A stretch of DNA of 64,000 nt from an uncultured Pelagibacteraceae bacterium (GCA_902628635.1 CACONQ010000003.1:94320-158319); one strand, 5' to 3'; positions 9,630-20,431 are shown, counted from the stretch's first letter. The notes: a model not told the origin generated them from the sequence alone. A program made the numbers and translations.

Positions 9630-10129
9630 TATCCTCTTTTTTCAATAATTTCAGAAATTTTTTTATTCCTAATATTTGATATTTGTTTTGGAGATGTTTG
9701 TTTTTTTAAAGCTTTCATACAAGCACGTATTACATTATGCGGATTAGCTGTTCCAATAGATTTTGCCACAATATCTTTGATACCCAGTACTTCACATACC
9801 GCCCTAACTGGTCCACCTGCTATAATTCCAGTACCTTTAGGTGCTGAACGTAATTTTATTTTGCCCGCACCATCTTTTCCATATATATCATGATGTATTG
9901 TTCTTCCTTCTCTTAATGGAATTTGAATTAAATTTCTTCTTGCTAATTCATTTGCCTTTTTAATAGCATCAGGAACTTGCTTAGCTTTAGCGTGGGCTAC
10001 TCCAATTTTTCCATTTTGATTACCTACTACAACAAGCGCTGAAAAACCAAATCTTCTACCACCTTTTACTACTTTAGTAATTCTATTTATGTGAACAAGT
10101 TTTTCTAAAATATCAGTATTTTTATCCAT
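9629..10129 (-). CDS. rpsE: 30S ribosomal protein S5
   Basis: S5 takes part in translational accuracy at the mRNA entry site. The N-terminal dsRNA-binding-like part shows VHINRITKVVKGGRRFGFSA, followed by GNQNGKIGVAHAKAKQVPDA. The C-terminal domain holds GTGIIAGGPVRAVCEVLG. It has 166 aa and normal architecture. It ends directly in rplO, without an intervening L30 gene. Confidence 0.97.
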   Translation of the reverse strand: MDKNTDILEKLVHINRITKVVKGGRRFGFSALVVVGNQNGKIGVAHAKAKQVPDAIKKANELARRNLIQIPLREGRTIHHDIYGKDGAGKIKLRSAPKGTGIIAGGPVRAVCEVLGIKDIVAKSIGTANPHNVIRACMKALKKQTSPKQISNIRNKKISEIIEKRG

Positions 10130-10131
10130 AT

Positions 10132-10485
10132 TTAAAATTCCATCCCGTTTTTTCTTAATGTTTCTGCAAATATTTTAATTCTTCCATGATACTTATAAAT
10201 GCCTCTATCAAAAAAAACTTTTGTTAATTTTTTCTCTTTAGCTATTTTTGCAAGTTTCTCTGCAACCAATGCTGAAGAATCTGATTTATTCTTTTTTGCC
10301 ATTTTAATATCCTTCTCAGAGGAAGATGCTGAAATTAAAGTTTTAGAACTATTATCATCTATTATTTGAGCTGATATGTTTTTTGTGGATCTTGATATAC
10401 AAAGTCTTAATCTACCAGCTGTTGCAACTTTTTTAAGTTTATTCCTTACCCTAAATTTCTTTCTAATTGTTGTTGTTAATTTCAT
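10132..10485 (-). CDS. rplR: 50S ribosomal protein L18
   Basis: L18 binds 5S rRNA and helps place it in the large subunit. It has a basic N-terminus ([10 protein letters not shown]), [20 protein letters not shown] in the core, and the conserved end [21 protein letters not shown]. It has 117 aa. The start overlaps the rplF stop by one base, as is common through this cluster. Confidence 0.96.
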   Translation of the reverse strand: MKLTTTIRKKFRVRNKLKKVATAGRLRLCISRSTKNISAQIIDDNSSKTLISASSSEKDIKMAKKNKSDSSALVAEKLAKIAKEKKLTKVFFDRGIYKYHGRIKIFAETLRKNGMEF

Positions 10486-11024
10486 TATTTTTTCTTTCCT
10501 TCCTTACGCAAAATATATTGTCCTTTTTCCTTTATTCCTTTTCCTTTGTAAGGCTCTGGTGGTCTTAAAGATTTAATTTTAGATGCAATCATTCCAACTT
10601 CCTGCTTATCAAATCCTATTATTTTTAGTGTTGTTTGTTTCTCTACTGTAATTTTAACAGTATCAGGGACATCAAAATTTATATCGTGACTAAATCCTAA
10701 TTGTAAATTCAATTGCTTTCCTTTTAATGCTGCTCGATAACCAACTCCCACAAGTTCTAAAGTTTTCTCATATCCTTTGCTTGCACCTATAATTGCATTA
10801 TTTAAGAGACTTCTATTCATTCCCCACAATCTTTTAGTATTTTGATCAATTTTTTTTGGTTTTAATGAAATTTCTTTTCCGTCTTTTATATTTAGTTCAA
10901 AAGTTTCCAAATCTATACTTAGAGACTTTTTTCCAAGAGGTCCCTCAATGTTAATATTACTTCCTGCTAAAGCAACTTTAACTTTGTCTGGTATTGATAT
11001 ATTAATTTTTCCAATTTTTGACAT
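10485..11024 (-). CDS. rplF: 50S ribosomal protein L6
   Basis: L6 sits near the GTPase-associated centre. Two repeated folds are visible. The C-terminal one ends in the L6 signature [20 protein letters not shown], and the N-terminal one begins [20 protein letters not shown]. It has 179 aa. It overlaps both its neighbours, rplR and rpsH, by single bases. Confidence 0.97.
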   Translation of the reverse strand: MSKIGKINISIPDKVKVALAGSNINIEGPLGKKSLSIDLETFELNIKDGKEISLKPKKIDQNTKRLWGMNRSLLNNAIIGASKGYEKTLELVGVGYRAALKGKQLNLQLGFSHDINFDVPDTVKITVEKQTTLKIIGFDKQEVGMIASKIKSLRPPEPYKGKGIKEKGQYILRKEGKKK

Positions 11025-11419
11025 TAAAATACCTTACAAATAATTTCTCCACCAACTTTTTGTTTTCTTGCGTCTATATCAGTCATAACTCCTTTAGGAG
11101 TTGAGATTATAGCAATACCTAATCCATTATTAATTTTCGGTAAGCTTTCTGCACTAGAAAATATTCTTCTTCCTGGTTTTGAAACTCTTTCAATTGTATT
11201 TATAACTGGATTACCAGAATTATATTTTAAATTAATTGTTAGGTTTGGCTTTCCAGATTTATTTTCTACATTGTAATCAATTATAAAACCTTCACCTTTA
11301 AGAACATCTGCAATTTTAGTCTTAAAGTTGGAAGATGGTAAATCTACCTTTTTCTGATTTCTCATTTGGGCATTTTTTATTCTTGCTATCATATCTCCTA
11401 TTGGATCACTTAAACTCAT
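11024..11419 (-). CDS. rpsH: 30S ribosomal protein S8
   Basis: S8 binds the central domain of 16S rRNA and, in well-studied bacteria, represses the spc operon mRNA. It begins MSLSDPIGDMIARIKNAQMR and has the C-terminal GLGIAIISTPKGVMTDIDAR motif. It has 131 aa. It follows rpsN after 12 bp, one of the wider gaps in this cluster. Confidence 0.97.
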   Translation of the reverse strand: MSLSDPIGDMIARIKNAQMRNQKKVDLPSSNFKTKIADVLKGEGFIIDYNVENKSGKPNLTINLKYNSGNPVINTIERVSKPGRRIFSSAESLPKINNGLGIAIISTPKGVMTDIDARKQKVGGEIICKVF

Positions 11420-11431
11420 AATATTTCCTTT

Positions 11432-11737
11432 CTACCAACTTGATTTTACCATTCCTGGAATTTTTCCTTCAAGACCCAGCTTTCTAAGGGCTATTCTTGA
11501 AATTTTTAATTTTCTATAAACACCGTGGGGTCTTCCGGTAATCTGACATCTGTTTCTTACTCTTATTTTTGCTGAATTTCTAGGAAGTTTAGATAATTTT
11601 TGTTGAGCTTTAAATCTTTCTTCTAATGGAAGTTTTTTATCCATGACTATTTTTTTTAGCTTTTTTCTTTTAGAGTAATATCTGTCAGACAACTTTATTC
11701 TTCTATTATTTTTATTTATTGAACTTAGTTTTGCCAT
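11432..11737 (-). CDS. rpsN: 30S ribosomal protein S14 (zinc-free long form)
   Basis: S14 is in the head of the small subunit. The protein has 101 aa and the end [20 protein letters not shown] ... RIALRKL is the S14 signature. Only one cysteine is present in this stretch, so it is the long form that does not bind zinc. Start overlaps the rplE stop by one base. Confidence 0.96.
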   Translation of the reverse strand: MAKLSSINKNNRRIKLSDRYYSKRKKLKKIVMDKKLPLEERFKAQQKLSKLPRNSAKIRVRNRCQITGRPHGVYRKLKISRIALRKLGLEGKIPGMVKSSW

Positions 11738-12291
11738 TAGTTAGTCCTTTCTTCTTTAAATGGAAAATTTAAACGTTTTAATAGTTCGTAACTGTGCTTT
11801 TTGTCGATAGCTGAAATAACTATAGTAATATCAAGCCCTCTTATCTTATCAACTTTATCAAAATTAACCTCAGGGAAAATTATATGTTCTTTAATTCCAA
11901 AAGTATAATTACCAAAATTATCAAAACCTTTTGATGATAAACCTCTAAAATCTTTTATTCTAGGAAGTGCTATATTGACTAGTCTATCAATAAACTCGTA
12001 CATTTTATCTTTTCTTAAAGTTACTTTAAGACCTGCTTTTGTATTCTTTCTTGTTTTAAAGTTTGAAATTGATTTTTTAAATTTAGTTGTAACAGGTTTT
12101 TGTCCAGTAATTTTCGATAAATCTTCCTCACAAACTTTTAATATTTTTGAGTCGTTTCCATCAACTCCGAGACCCATATTAAGAACAACTTTCACAAGTT
12201 TAGGGGCCATATAACTATTCTTAAGACCTAACTTATTTTTAAGATCAATCTGAATTTCTTTATTATATAACTCTTTTAATCTAGGTATCAT
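11737..12291 (-). CDS. rplE: 50S ribosomal protein L5
   Basis: L5 joins 5S rRNA to the large subunit and contacts P-site t[19 protein letters not shown] and [19 protein letters not shown] are typical, as is the [19 protein letters not shown] block near the C-terminus. It has 184 aa. It overlaps rplX by four bases, so the two are translationally coupled. Confidence 0.97.
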   Translation of the reverse strand: MIPRLKELYNKEIQIDLKNKLGLKNSYMAPKLVKVVLNMGLGVDGNDSKILKVCEEDLSKITGQKPVTTKFKKSISNFKTRKNTKAGLKVTLRKDKMYEFIDRLVNIALPRIKDFRGLSSKGFDNFGNYTFGIKEHIIFPEVNFDKVDKIRGLDITIVISAIDKKHSYELLKRLNFPFKEERTN

Positions 12292-12542
12292 TTTTTAGCC
12301 TCTTTTTTTTTTATTTCTTTTTTGCCTGTTGAAATAATAGAAAGATTTGAAAGGTTTAAAAAATTTTCTTTTTCAAAAATACCACCTTTTTTTTCTTTGG
12401 TTGTTTTCACATGTTTTTTAATCATGTTTAAACCTTTTACTTTTGCTCTAAAGTTTTTTCTATCAATCTCTATTATTTCTCCCTCTTTATTTTTGTCTTT
12501 ACCACAAATTATTTTTACTTTATTTCCTTTTTTAATATCCAT
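12288..12542 (-). CDS. rplX: 50S ribosomal protein L24
   Basis: L24 starts assembly of the large subunit. [20 protein letters not shown] is the KOW motif, followed by [20 protein letters not shown]. At 84 aa it is shorter than typical homologues of 100-105 aa: the C-terminal part that usually contains a conserved arginine-rich segment is trimmed and replaced by a Lys-rich end. Position between rplN and rplE is standard. Confidence 0.94.
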   Translation of the reverse strand: MDIKKGNKVKIICGKDKNKEGEIIEIDRKNFRAKVKGLNMIKKHVKTTKEKKGGIFEKENFLNLSNLSIISTGKKEIKKKEAKK

Positions 12543-12910
12543 TATAAAACCTCCGGAGCTAAAGATATTATTTTCATTTGTCCCTTATTTCTTAATTCTC
12601 TTGTTACAGGTCCAAAAATTCTTGTACCAACTGGTTCTCCTTTATCATCAACCAATACCGCAGCGTTATTATCAAACTTAACTTTAGATCCATCATCTCT
12701 ATGAATACCTTTTTTAACTCTTACTACCACCGCTTTATGAACAGACCCTTTTTTTACTTTACCCTTTGGAATGGCTTCTTTTACAGCAATCACAATTGTA
12801 TCTCCAATGCTTGCGTATCTTCTTTTTGATCCTCCCAAAACTTTAATACACTCAATTTTTTTTGCACCAGTGTTATCAGCTACATTTAATTCTGTTTGAA
12901 CCTGAATCAT
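12542..12910 (-). CDS. rplN: 50S ribosomal protein L14
   Basis: L14 lies at the subunit interface. [20 protein letters not shown] and [20 protein letters not shown] are nearly invariant L14 motifs, and the protein ends in [20 protein letters not shown]. It has 122 aa, the usual length. The start overlaps the rpsQ stop by four bases. Confidence 0.98.
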   Translation of the reverse strand: MIQVQTELNVADNTGAKKIECIKVLGGSKRRYASIGDTIVIAVKEAIPKGKVKKGSVHKAVVVRVKKGIHRDDGSKVKFDNNAAVLVDDKGEPVGTRIFGPVTRELRNKGQMKIISLAPEVL

Positions 12911-13143
12911 TTTTTTCCCTCAATAACTTCAAATTTTTTACTTTTAGAGTAAGGTTTGCATTCAATAATAGATACCTTATCTCCACTTTTATATTTATTT
13001 GTCTCATCATGAGCGCTATATTTCTTTCTACTTCTAACAACTTTTTTGAAAAGTGGATGTTGGTACTTCCTTTCAACTAAAACTTTTATAGTTTTGTTTT
13101 CTTTGTCACTTACAACTATCCCATGAAGTATTTTTTTAGGCAT
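12907..13143 (-). CDS. rpsQ: 30S ribosomal protein S17
   Basis: S17 binds the 5' domain of 16S rRNA. The ATG at 13143 gives [20 protein letters not shown], the canonical start, and 78 aa. An upstream in-frame TTG at 13158 would add five residues and increase overlap with rpmC, and I reject it. [20 protein letters not shown] is the OB-fold signature. It overlaps rpmC by 8 bp and rplN by 4 bp. Confidence 0.95.
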   Translation of the reverse strand: MPKKILHGIVVSDKENKTIKVLVERKYQHPLFKKVVRSRKKYSAHDETNKYKSGDKVSIIECKPYSKSKKFEVIEGKK

Positions 13144-13327
13144 TAGCTTTTGCTCCAATAAATGTTTTTAGTCTTGCTATATTTCTTTTTGTTTCTTTTA
13201 TCTTAGAGGTGTTAGTTACTTGTCCATTAATTTTTTGAAAACGCAAATTGAATAGATCTTTCTTAAATTTCTCTATATCTTTTTGTGCTTGAGACTTAGT
13301 CATCTTTTTAATTTCTTTTTTTTTCAT
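13136..13327 (-). CDS. rpmC: 50S ribosomal protein L29
   Basis: This is a 63-aa two-helix protein near the tunnel exit that forms part of the trigger-factor and SRP docking site. The L29 pattern FKKDLFNLRFQKINGQ and KETKRNIARLKT is clear. Its start overlaps the rplP stop by one base and its end overlaps rpsQ by eight. Confidence 0.95.
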   Translation of the reverse strand: MKKKEIKKMTKSQAQKDIEKFKKDLFNLRFQKINGQVTNTSKIKETKRNIARLKTFIGAKANA

Positions 13328-13737
13328 TATGTAAATCTTCTTATAAATTTTGTTTTTATTGGTAATTTAGCAGATGCTTTATATAAAGCTTCTTTTGCAA
13401 TTTGCTCAGATACACCGTCGACTTCAAATAAAATTCTTCCGGGTTTCACTCTGCAAGCCCAAAATTCTGGAGAACCTTTTCCTTTACCCATTCTTACCTC
13501 TGTTGGTTTTTTTGATACAGGTATATTTGGAAACACTCTAGTCCATACACGTCCTTGTCTTTTCATATGTCTTGTTAATGCAACTCTAGCTGCTTCTATT
13601 TGTTTGGAAATAACTCTATCAGGTGATAAAGCTTTAAGACCATATGCTCCGTAATTCATTAAATTACATCTCGATGCTCTTCCATGTATTCTGCCCTTAT
13701 GAGCTTTTCTAAACTTTGTTCTAGTTGGTTGTAACAT
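13327..13737 (-). CDS. rplP: 50S ribosomal protein L16
   Basis: L16 organises the aminoacyl-tRNA side of the peptidyl transferase centre. [37 protein letters not shown] block (here [19 protein letters not shown]) and [20 protein letters not shown] are all diagnostic. It has 136 aa. It follows rpsC after a 3-bp gap in the S10 cluster. Confidence 0.97.
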   Translation of the reverse strand: MLQPTRTKFRKAHKGRIHGRASRCNLMNYGAYGLKALSPDRVISKQIEAARVALTRHMKRQGRVWTRVFPNIPVSKKPTEVRMGKGKGSPEFWACRVKPGRILFEVDGVSEQIAKEALYKASAKLPIKTKFIRRFT

Positions 13738-13740
13738 AAT

Positions 13741-14400
13741 TTATTTTTTATTAGTCTCTTGACTAAACTCCTTTGTAAAAATTTCACCTTTATAAATCCA
13801 AACTTTAATACCAATTATACCGTATGTGGTTAAAGCCTCTGACTCCGCATAGTCAATATCTGCTCTTAGTGTATGTGATGGTATACTTCCATCTCTTAGC
13901 CACTCTGTTCTAGCAATTTCATTTCCACCTAATCTGCCACTAATAGAGACTTTTATGCCCTTCGCTCCTAATCTTAAAGCTGATTGCATTGATCTTTTCA
14001 TAGCTCTTCTATATGAAACTCTTTTAACTAGTTGTTGTGCAATGTTTTCTGCCACAAGAAAACTATTTGTCTCTGGTTTCTTTACTTCTTTTATATTGAG
14101 ATTAACTTCATTTTTAGTCAATTGAGATAATTTATTCTTAATTTTTTCAATATCACTTCCTTTTTTCCCTATTACAAAACCAGGTCTTGATGTGTAAATT
14201 GTTACAAAACATTTCTTAGATGTTCTTTCAATCATTACTTTTGACACTCCAGAATTAATTACATTTTTTTTTATATATTCACGTATCTTAAAATCTTCTA
14301 TTAAGTAATTACCAAAATCTTTTTTTCTTGCATACCAAACAGAGTCCCAACCTCTATTTATACCAAGTCTTAAACCTACTGGATTAACTTTTTGACCCAC
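13741..14400 (-). CDS. rpsC: 30S ribosomal protein S3
   Basis: S3 forms the mRNA entry pore. [20 protein letters not shown] begins the protein. The KH domain carries [19 protein letters not shown], and the C-terminal domain has [16 protein letters not shown]. It has 219 aa. Its start overlaps the end of rplV by 17 bp, one of the larger overlaps in the block. Confidence 0.97.
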   Translation of the reverse strand: MGQKVNPVGLRLGINRGWDSVWYARKKDFGNYLIEDFKIREYIKKNVINSGVSKVMIERTSKKCFVTIYTSRPGFVIGKKGSDIEKIKNKLSQLTKNEVNLNIKEVKKPETNSFLVAENIAQQLVKRVSYRRAMKRSMQSALRLGAKGIKVSISGRLGGNEIARTEWLRDGSIPSHTLRADIDYAESEALTTYGIIGIKVWIYKGEIFTKEFSQETNKK

Positions 14401-14788
14401 GTTTCTCCTCTATTTTCTTTTTATATTCTGACAAAATAATTGTTAAATTTGAATATGGTTTTTTTATACCTGCTGCTCTACCTTTTGCTCTAGCTCTAAA
14501 TCTTTTCATCACAATTTGTTTTCCACAATATGCTTCTTTAATAAATAGCTTATCAATATCATATTGAAAATTGTTTTCAGCGTTTGCGACAGCTGATGAA
14601 ATCGTTTTCTTGACATCTTTTGAAATTCTTTTCTCTGAGAAAGTTAAATCTCTTATTGCCTCACCCACTTTTTTTCCAACGATAGATTTAAGAATAGGCT
14701 TAAGTTTTCTCGTGCTCGATCTGACATTTTTGTTAACTGATTTAACAGTTTTAATATCTGATTTAATTTTATCTTCTTTTTTTCCCAT
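14384..14788 (-). CDS. rplV: 50S ribosomal protein L22
   Basis: L22 lines the peptide exit tunnel. I place the start at ATG 14788, which gives [10 protein letters not shown], 134 aa, two bases after the rpsS stop. A longer frame to 14890 exists but would lie entirely inside rpsS and is not L22-like. The conserved core contains [18 protein letters not shown] near the start and [19 protein letters not shown], the basic loop that reaches into the tunnel. The roughly 20 N-terminal residues before the core are an extension. Confidence 0.95.
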   Translation of the reverse strand: MGKKEDKIKSDIKTVKSVNKNVRSSTRKLKPILKSIVGKKVGEAIRDLTFSEKRISKDVKKTISSAVANAENNFQYDIDKLFIKEAYCGKQIVMKRFRARAKGRAAGIKKPYSNLTIILSEYKKKIEEKRGSKS

Positions 14789-14789
14789 T

Positions 14790-15101
14790 TTACTTCTTCT
14801 CCGCAGGTTTAGCTGCTGCATCCTCTGTTTTAGCTTTTTTATCCGCCGGTGTGTGACCAAAGAATTGTCTAGTTGGAGCAAACTCTCCAAATTTATGTCC
14901 TACCATATCTTCTGAAACTGTTATTGGAATAAATTTCTTACCATTGTAGATCAAGAAACTAACCCCTACAAAATCTGGAATTATCGTAGATTTTCTAGAC
15001 CAAGTTTTTATAGGTTTTTTTGCTGGATCATTTTTTTGTTTTTCAACTTTTTTAATCAAGCTTTCTTCTACAAAAGGTCCTTTCCAAACTGCTCTAGCCA
15101 T
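14790..15101 (-). CDS. rpsS: 30S ribosomal protein S19
   Basis: S19 in the small-subunit head contacts S13 and t[38 protein letters not shown] and [18 protein letters not shown] are all S19 signatures. At 103 aa it has about ten extra C-terminal residues rich in Ala, Lys and Glu. It lies between rplB and rplV with gaps of one to two bases. Confidence 0.97.
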   Translation of the reverse strand: MARAVWKGPFVEESLIKKVEKQKNDPAKKPIKTWSRKSTIIPDFVGVSFLIYNGKKFIPITVSEDMVGHKFGEFAPTRQFFGHTPADKKAKTEDAAAKPAEKK

Positions 15102-15103
15102 AA

Positions 15104-15937
15104 CTATTTCTTCTTCCTTTTTCTTCTTCTAATAATAAATTTATCTGTTCTCTTATTATCTCTTGTTTTAAGCCCTTTTGCGGATTGGCCAGTTGGTGAA
15201 ACCGGGTGTCTTCCTCCAGCTGATTTTCCTTCACCTCCACCATGTGGGTGATCAACTGGATTTTTGACTACACCTCTAGTGTGTGGTCTAATCCCCATCC
15301 ATCTTGATCTACCTGCTTTTCCTATTTTAATATTTTTTTGATCAGGGTTTGATAATACACCGATTGTTGCCATACATTTTGAATTTACTTTTCTAACTTC
15401 TCCTGAAGTCATCTTAATTAGTGAATAGGCGCCATCTACGCCTGAGATAGAAACAGACGTACCTGCAGATCTAGCAATTTTGCCTCCAGCTCCTGGTTGG
15501 AGTTCAACATTATGAATATCAATACCAGCTGGGATATCTTGTAATGGCATACAGTTTCCAACTTTGATCTCTATATTTGTTCCATTTCTAATTTTATCAC
15601 CTGCTTTAACGTTCTGGGGTGCTAAGTAATAAAATTTTTCTCCATCCTCAAACTTTACCAACATGATATAACAAGATCTATTTGGATCATATTCTATTCT
15701 TTCTATTTCACCAATTGAATCAAATTTTCTTCTGTAAAAATCAATAATTCTATATTTATGCTTATGACCTCCGCCGTGATTTCTTGACGTTATTCTGCCT
15801 AAGTTATTCCGCCCTTTCGAGGAATTATTTGCAGCTGTTAGTGGTTTAAATGGTTTTCCTTTCCACAAATTACTTCTATCAACTAAAACTGTTCCACGTG
15901 TTGATTTAGTATATGGTTTAAAACTTTTTAAGGACAT
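15104..15937 (-). CDS. rplB: 50S ribosomal protein L2
   Basis: L2 is needed for subunit joining and peptidyl transfer. It begins [37 protein letters not shown] and the C-terminal [20 protein letters not shown] loop, with the conserved histidine near the peptidyl transferase centre, are present. It has 277 aa and a basic tail. It is immediately downstream of rplW. Confidence 0.98.
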   Translation of the reverse strand: MSLKSFKPYTKSTRGTVLVDRSNLWKGKPFKPLTAANNSSKGRNNLGRITSRNHGGGHKHKYRIIDFYRRKFDSIGEIERIEYDPNRSCYIMLVKFEDGEKFYYLAPQNVKAGDKIRNGTNIEIKVGNCMPLQDIPAGIDIHNVELQPGAGGKIARSAGTSVSISGVDGAYSLIKMTSGEVRKVNSKCMATIGVLSNPDQKNIKIGKAGRSRWMGIRPHTRGVVKNPVDHPHGGGEGKSAGGRHPVSPTGQSAKGLKTRDNKRTDKFIIRRRKRKKK

Positions 15938-15938
15938 T

Positions 15939-16232
15939 TTATATACCTGTCGTCAAATCGATCGATTGACCCTTTTTAAGTGTTATAATTGCTTTTTTAT
16001 ACCCTTGAACTTTAACTTTTCTTCCTCTTGTGAATTTGAGTCTTGACTTTTTATTTACAATATTAATTTTGGTAACATTTACCTTAAAAATTTTTTCAAT
16101 ATTTTTTTTTAAAGTTTTTTTATCTGATGAAAAAGGAACCTTAAAAACAATTTTGTTAAATTCGGATAAATTGGTAGATTTTTCAGTAACTACTGGAGAA
16201 ATTATTTTGTCATATAAATGAATTTTATTCAT
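15939..16232 (-). CDS. rplW: 50S ribosomal protein L23
   Basis: L23 is at the tunnel exit and docks trigger factor and SRP. ISPVVTEKSTNLSEFNKIVF and the long basic loop ending with GRKVKVQGYKKAIITLKKG are diagnostic. It has 97 aa. It overlaps rplD by eight bases. Confidence 0.96.
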   Translation of the reverse strand: MNKIHLYDKIISPVVTEKSTNLSEFNKIVFKVPFSSDKKTLKKNIEKIFKVNVTKINIVNKKSRLKFTRGRKVKVQGYKKAIITLKKGQSIDLTTGI

Positions 16233-16848
16233 ATCTTTTTTCTAACTCCTTTACTGAGGTTTCTGTAAAAATTACTTTTTTAAATTTTATAATATCAAAA
16301 GCGCTAAAATGATTAATATCGGTTGTTTTTACATTTGGTAAATTTCTTAGTGATTTAAATACTTTTTCTTTTGAGTTTTTATCTAATATGATTAAAGAAT
16401 TGCTAGCTTCAAATTTATTTAAGATTTTATTCATCTCTTTAGTCTTCTTTATTTCATTCTTAAAATCACTTATTACAATAAGATTGCTAGATTTTTTTTT
16501 ATCACTTAACAAAGAAGCTACGCTCATTTTTTTTTCATTTTTATTCAGTTTTCTTATTTTATAATTTTTTTCACCTTTTGGTCCGTGAGCAATTCCTCCA
16601 CCAACAAAAATTGGAGCTTTTCTACTTGCGTGTCTTGCGTTACCGGTTCCTTTTTGAGCATAAATCTTTGAAGTTGAACCTATTATCTCGTTTTTTTGTT
16701 TTGTTTTTGCTTTTCTTCCTTTGTAATTTGCATTTATTTTGTAAAGAACACCACTAATTAACTTTTTATTTATTTTAGCTGAAAAGATTTTGTCCATCAC
16801 CTCTATGCTCTCTTTTTTTCCATCAATATTAAATTTATCAATTTTCAT
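16225..16848 (-). CDS. rplD: 50S ribosomal protein L4
   Basis: L4 reaches into the exit tunnel and in enterobacteria represses the S10 operon; whether it does so here cannot be told. The loop GSTSKIYAQKGTGNARHASR with the following KAPIFVGGGIAHGPK is the L4 signature. The protein has 207 aa and is more Lys-rich than usual. It overlaps rplW by eight bases and is four bases from rplC. Confidence 0.96.
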   Translation of the reverse strand: MKIDKFNIDGKKESIEVMDKIFSAKINKKLISGVLYKINANYKGRKAKTKQKNEIIGSTSKIYAQKGTGNARHASRKAPIFVGGGIAHGPKGEKNYKIRKLNKNEKKMSVASLLSDKKKSSNLIVISDFKNEIKKTKEMNKILNKFEASNSLIILDKNSKEKVFKSLRNLPNVKTTDINHFSAFDIIKFKKVIFTETSVKELEKRYE

Positions 16849-16852
16849 TTTT

Positions 16853-17563
16853 TTATTTCTTTTTCTTTTCTGGTACTTTTTTTAGCTTTTCTATTGCTTC
16901 AATTTTTTCACTCATAGTAAGTTTTGAAGTATTTTTTGATGCTTTTTTAACTAAAACTTCACTATTTTTTGAGCCAGGGATAGATCCTTTTACAAAAAGC
17001 AGATCATTTTCTGGATCAGATTTTATAATTTCAATATTTTGAATAGTTCTTAGCTTATCACCCATATGTCCAGCCATTTTTTTATTTTTAAAAACTTTTC
17101 CTGGATCTTGATTTTGTCCTGTTGAACCATGTGCTCTATGTGAAATGGAGACACCATGTGAAGCTCTTAAACCCGCAAAATTATGTCTTTTCATAGCACC
17201 AGCAAAACCTTTACCAATAGTTTTTGATCTAATATCAACAAATTTAGTATCTTTAAAAATTTCAACACCAAACTCATTACCTGGCTTATAGTTCTCTATA
17301 TTTTTTACCCTCAATTCTTTTATTATTTTCCTTGGTTCTGTATTTTTTTTTGTAAAAAAACCTTTCATAGCTTTTGTTAATTTCGAATTTTTGATCTTAC
17401 CAAAACCTAATTGTATTGCTGTATATCCTCTTTTTTTTGGATCAATAACTTCAATAATTCGCCCTTTTTCAATTTTTAAAACAGTTACAGGAACTGACTG
17501 GCCAGTTTTATAAAACTCTCTTGTCATTCCTATTTTTTTTCCTATTAAAGCTATCTCTGTCAT
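16853..17563 (-). CDS. rplC: 50S ribosomal protein L3
   Basis: L3 is a primary assembly protein near the peptidyl transferase centre. ALIGKKIGMTREFYKTGQSV opens it, and the central loop contains HGVSISHRAHGSTGQNQDPG and KKMAGHMGDKLRT, both diagnostic. It has 236 aa, with a Lys-rich C-terminal tail of about 25 residues. It follows rpsJ after four bases. Confidence 0.97.
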   Translation of the reverse strand: MTEIALIGKKIGMTREFYKTGQSVPVTVLKIEKGRIIEVIDPKKRGYTAIQLGFGKIKNSKLTKAMKGFFTKKNTEPRKIIKELRVKNIENYKPGNEFGVEIFKDTKFVDIRSKTIGKGFAGAMKRHNFAGLRASHGVSISHRAHGSTGQNQDPGKVFKNKKMAGHMGDKLRTIQNIEIIKSDPENDLLFVKGSIPGSKNSEVLVKKASKNTSKLTMSEKIEAIEKLKKVPEKKKK

Positions 17564-17567
17564 AATT

Positions 17568-17876
17568 TTATATTTTTATTTCTACATCTACACCAGATGC
17601 TAGATCTAGTTTCATCAAAGCTTCTACTGTTTGTGGTGTTGGTTCAATTATATCTATTAATCTCTTATGAGTTCTTGTTTCAAATTGCTCTCTACTTTTT
17701 TTATCTATGTGTGGCGATCTTAAAACTGTATATCTCTCAATTTTTGTTGGAAGTGGTATAGGCCCCTTTATATTAGCACCAGTCCTTTTTACTGTATTAA
17801 CAATTTCTTCAGTTGACTGGTCTAAAACTTTGTTATCGTATGCCCTTAATTTAATTCTTATATTTTGCTTTTCCAT
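17568..17876 (-). CDS. rpsJ: 30S ribosomal protein S10
   Basis: S10 (also NusE, a transcription antitermination partner of NusB and NusG) has the conserved [20 protein letters not shown] start, [20 protein letters not shown] in the middle and [16 protein letters not shown] near the end. It has 102 aa. It directly follows fusA by three bases; the tuf copy found here in many bacteria is absent and lies instead at 32101-33291. Confidence 0.98.
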   Translation of the reverse strand: MEKQNIRIKLRAYDNKVLDQSTEEIVNTVKRTGANIKGPIPLPTKIERYTVLRSPHIDKKSREQFETRTHKRLIDIIEPTPQTVEALMKLDLASGVDVEIKI

Positions 17877-17879
17877 TTT

Positions 17880-19955
17880 TTAACCTGTCTTTTTTGTTAC
17901 TTCGTCCTGAACATTTTGCGGTACTTTTGCATAATGATCAAAGAACATAGAATATTGTGCTCTACCTTGTGACATTGATCTTAAAGAATTAATATAACCA
18001 AACATATTTGCCAAAGGTACCATTGCGGTGATTACTGTTGCATTTCCTCTCTGTTCTTGAGTACTAATTTGACCACGTCTACTATTTAAATCGCCTATAA
18101 CATCTCCCATATAATCTTCTGGTGTAACTACCTCTACCCTCATCATTGGCTCTAATAATTTAAGAGTTGCTCTTGTACATGCCTCTTTAAAACACTGTCT
18201 AGAAGCAAGCTCAAAAGCTAATACACTTGAGTCAACATCATGATGTAGACCGTCTAAAATAGTAACTTTATAATCTATCATTGGAAAACCAGCTAATATT
18301 CCATTATCAGCAACTGACTCAACACCTTTTTCAACTCCAGGAATAAATTCTTTTGGAATTGCTCCACCTTTAATTTTACTTTCGACTTCTCTACCTTTGC
18401 CAGGTTCTAATGGTTCAACAGAGAGTTTTACTCTTGCAAATTGTCCGGCACCACCACTTTGTTTCTTATGAGTATAATCAAACTCGCTGGGATTTTGTAT
18501 TGTTTCTCTATAGGCTACCTGTGGAGCTCCAACGTTTGCTTCAACTTTAAATTCTCTCTTCATTCTATCAACAATTATATCAAGATGTAATTCTCCCATT
18601 CCTTTAATAATTGTTTGGCCCGACTCCTCGTCTGAGCTTACTCTAAAAGAAGGATCCTCTTTTGCTAATCTTGCTAAAGCCTCACCCATTTTCTCTTGAT
18701 CGGCTTTAGTTTTTGGTTCCACTGCAATTTCTATAACTGGATCAGGAAATTCCATTGGCTCTAAAAGGACAGGTTTATCTTTATTAGCCAATGTATGTCC
18801 CGTAATTGTATTCTTTAATCCAGCTAAAGCTACAATATCACCAGCATTAGCTTCTTTAATATCTTCTCTAGAATTGGCATGCATCAAAAGCATTCTTCCA
18901 ACTCTCTCTTCTTTATCTTTTGATGTATTGTAAATTCCAGTACCAGTTTTAACCGTACCAGAATATACTCTTATAAACGTTAATGATCCTACAAATGGGT
19001 CATTTGCTACTTTAAATGCTAAAGCCGAAAAAGGAGCACTATCCTCAAATTTCATTTCCATTTCCTCATCAGAATTAGGTTTCGTTCCTTTTATTGATCC
19101 AATATCCTTAGGACTTGGTAAATAATCAACAACAGCATCAAGTAATGGCTGAACTCCCTTATTTTTGAAAGCTGAACCAGTCAATACTGGTACAAAATCA
19201 AAACTTAAACATCCTTTTCTCACACATTTAATTAAATCCTCATTTTTAATTTCGTCACCATTTAAATAACTTTCCATTAATTTTTCATCTTGTTCTACAG
19301 CAGTCTCAACTAAATCCTGTCTATATTTTAAACAAATTTCCTTTAAATCTTCCGGTATGTCTTTTTCCTCCCACTCAGCACCCAAGTCCTCATTTTTCCA
19401 AATTATTGCTTTCATTTTCACTAAATCTACAACACCTTGTAAAGACGACTCTATTCCAACCGGAATTTGCATCACCAAAGGTTTTGCGCCAAGTCTCTCT
19501 TTTATCATTTCAACACATCTAAAAAAATCAGCTCCTGTCCTATCAAGCTTATTTACAAAACATATACGTGGAACTTTATATTTATCTGCTTGTCTCCAAA
19601 CAGTCTCTGATTGAGGTTCTACACCAGCAACTCCATCAAATACTGCAACTGCACCGTCTAATACTTTAAGAGATCTCTCAACCTCGATTGTAAAATCTAC
19701 GTGTCCAGGAGTATCAATAATATTAATTCTATTATCTCTCCAAAAACAGGTTGTTGCTGCTGAGGTAATTGTAATTCCTCTCTCTTGTTCTTGCTCCATC
19801 CAATCCATTGTTGCAGCACCATCGTGAACTTCACCAATTTTATGACTCTTTCCTGTATAATAAAGAATTCTCTCAGTTGTTGTAGTTTTTCCAGCATCAA
19901 TGTGAGCCATAATCCCAATGTTTCGATATTTTTCTAAAGTGTGTGTTCTACTCAT
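17880..19955 (-). CDS. fusA: Elongation factor G
   Basis: EF-G drives ribosomal translocation and recycling. I take ATG 19955 as start ([20 protein letters not shown]), 691 aa. An in-frame start at 19967 would add four residues and overlap rpsG. The G domain has [15 protein letters not shown] (P-loop), [13 protein letters not shown] (switch I), DTPGHVDFT (switch II) and [12 protein letters not shown]. Domain IV contains the tip region that enters the decoding site. It belongs to the rpsL-rpsG-fusA str cluster. Confidence 0.97.
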   Translation of the reverse strand: MSRTHTLEKYRNIGIMAHIDAGKTTTTERILYYTGKSHKIGEVHDGAATMDWMEQEQERGITITSAATTCFWRDNRINIIDTPGHVDFTIEVERSLKVLDGAVAVFDGVAGVEPQSETVWRQADKYKVPRICFVNKLDRTGADFFRCVEMIKERLGAKPLVMQIPVGIESSLQGVVDLVKMKAIIWKNEDLGAEWEEKDIPEDLKEICLKYRQDLVETAVEQDEKLMESYLNGDEIKNEDLIKCVRKGCLSFDFVPVLTGSAFKNKGVQPLLDAVVDYLPSPKDIGSIKGTKPNSDEEMEMKFEDSAPFSALAFKVANDPFVGSLTFIRVYSGTVKTGTGIYNTSKDKEERVGRMLLMHANSREDIKEANAGDIVALAGLKNTITGHTLANKDKPVLLEPMEFPDPVIEIAVEPKTKADQEKMGEALARLAKEDPSFRVSSDEESGQTIIKGMGELHLDIIVDRMKREFKVEANVGAPQVAYRETIQNPSEFDYTHKKQSGGAGQFARVKLSVEPLEPGKGREVESKIKGGAIPKEFIPGVEKGVESVADNGILAGFPMIDYKVTILDGLHHDVDSSVLAFELASRQCFKEACTRATLKLLEPMMRVEVVTPEDYMGDVIGDLNSRRGQISTQEQRGNATVITAMVPLANMFGYINSLRSMSQGRAQYSMFFDHYAKVPQNVQDEVTKKTG

Positions 19956-19960
19956 ATCTA

Positions 19961-20431
19961 TTACCATCTAAAATGAGCAAAAGCTTTATTTGACTCTGCC
20001 ATTTTATGTGTGTCCTCTTTTTTTTTAATTGCTGCACCCCTATTTTGGTAAGCATCATAAATCTCATTAAAAATTTTATCTGACATATTTTTATCTTTTC
20101 TTTTTCTTGAAGCATCGATTAACCATCTTAAAGCTAAAGCCTGAGATCTTTTTGATTTTACTTCAACTGGGACTTGGTATGTTGCACCACCGACTCTCCT
20201 GGATCTTACCTCAACTGTAGGCTTTATATTATTGATAGCCTCATTAAATACGTTTAAAGGTTCATCTTTTGATTTTGTTTTGATTTTATCAATTGCCTCA
20301 TAAATAATTTTTTCTGCAACTGTTTTTTTTCCATCATACATAATACTGTTTATTAATTTTGGAATAATTGTAGATTTATAAACTGGATCAACTATTGGAA
20401 TTTTTTTTGGTGCTCTTTTTTTTCTAGACAT
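19961..20431 (-). CDS. rpsG: 30S ribosomal protein S7
   Basis: S7 starts head assembly of the small subunit and lies by the E site. [20 protein letters not shown], the beta-hairpin region [20 protein letters not shown] and the end [14 protein letters not shown] are diagnostic. It has 156 aa. In enterobacteria S7 regulates the str operon by binding between rpsL and rpsG; here that spacer is only three bases, so no such site fits. Confidence 0.97.
   Translation of the reverse strand: MSRKKRAPKKIPIVDPVYKSTIIPKLINSIMYDGKKTVAEKIIYEAIDKIKTKSKDEPLNVFNEAINNIKPTVEVRSRRVGGATYQVPVEVKSKRSQALALRWLIDASRKRKDKNMSDKIFNEIYDAYQNRGAAIKKKEDTHKMAESNKAFAHFRW

Noticed and set aside
12876..13076. Reverse-strand 66-residue frame
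   Set aside because: It overlaps rpsQ and rplN in another frame and has no family features.
14789..14890. Longer L22 with 34 more N-terminal residues
   Set aside because: The extension lies wholly inside rpsS in another frame and is not L22-like; ATG 14788 fits.
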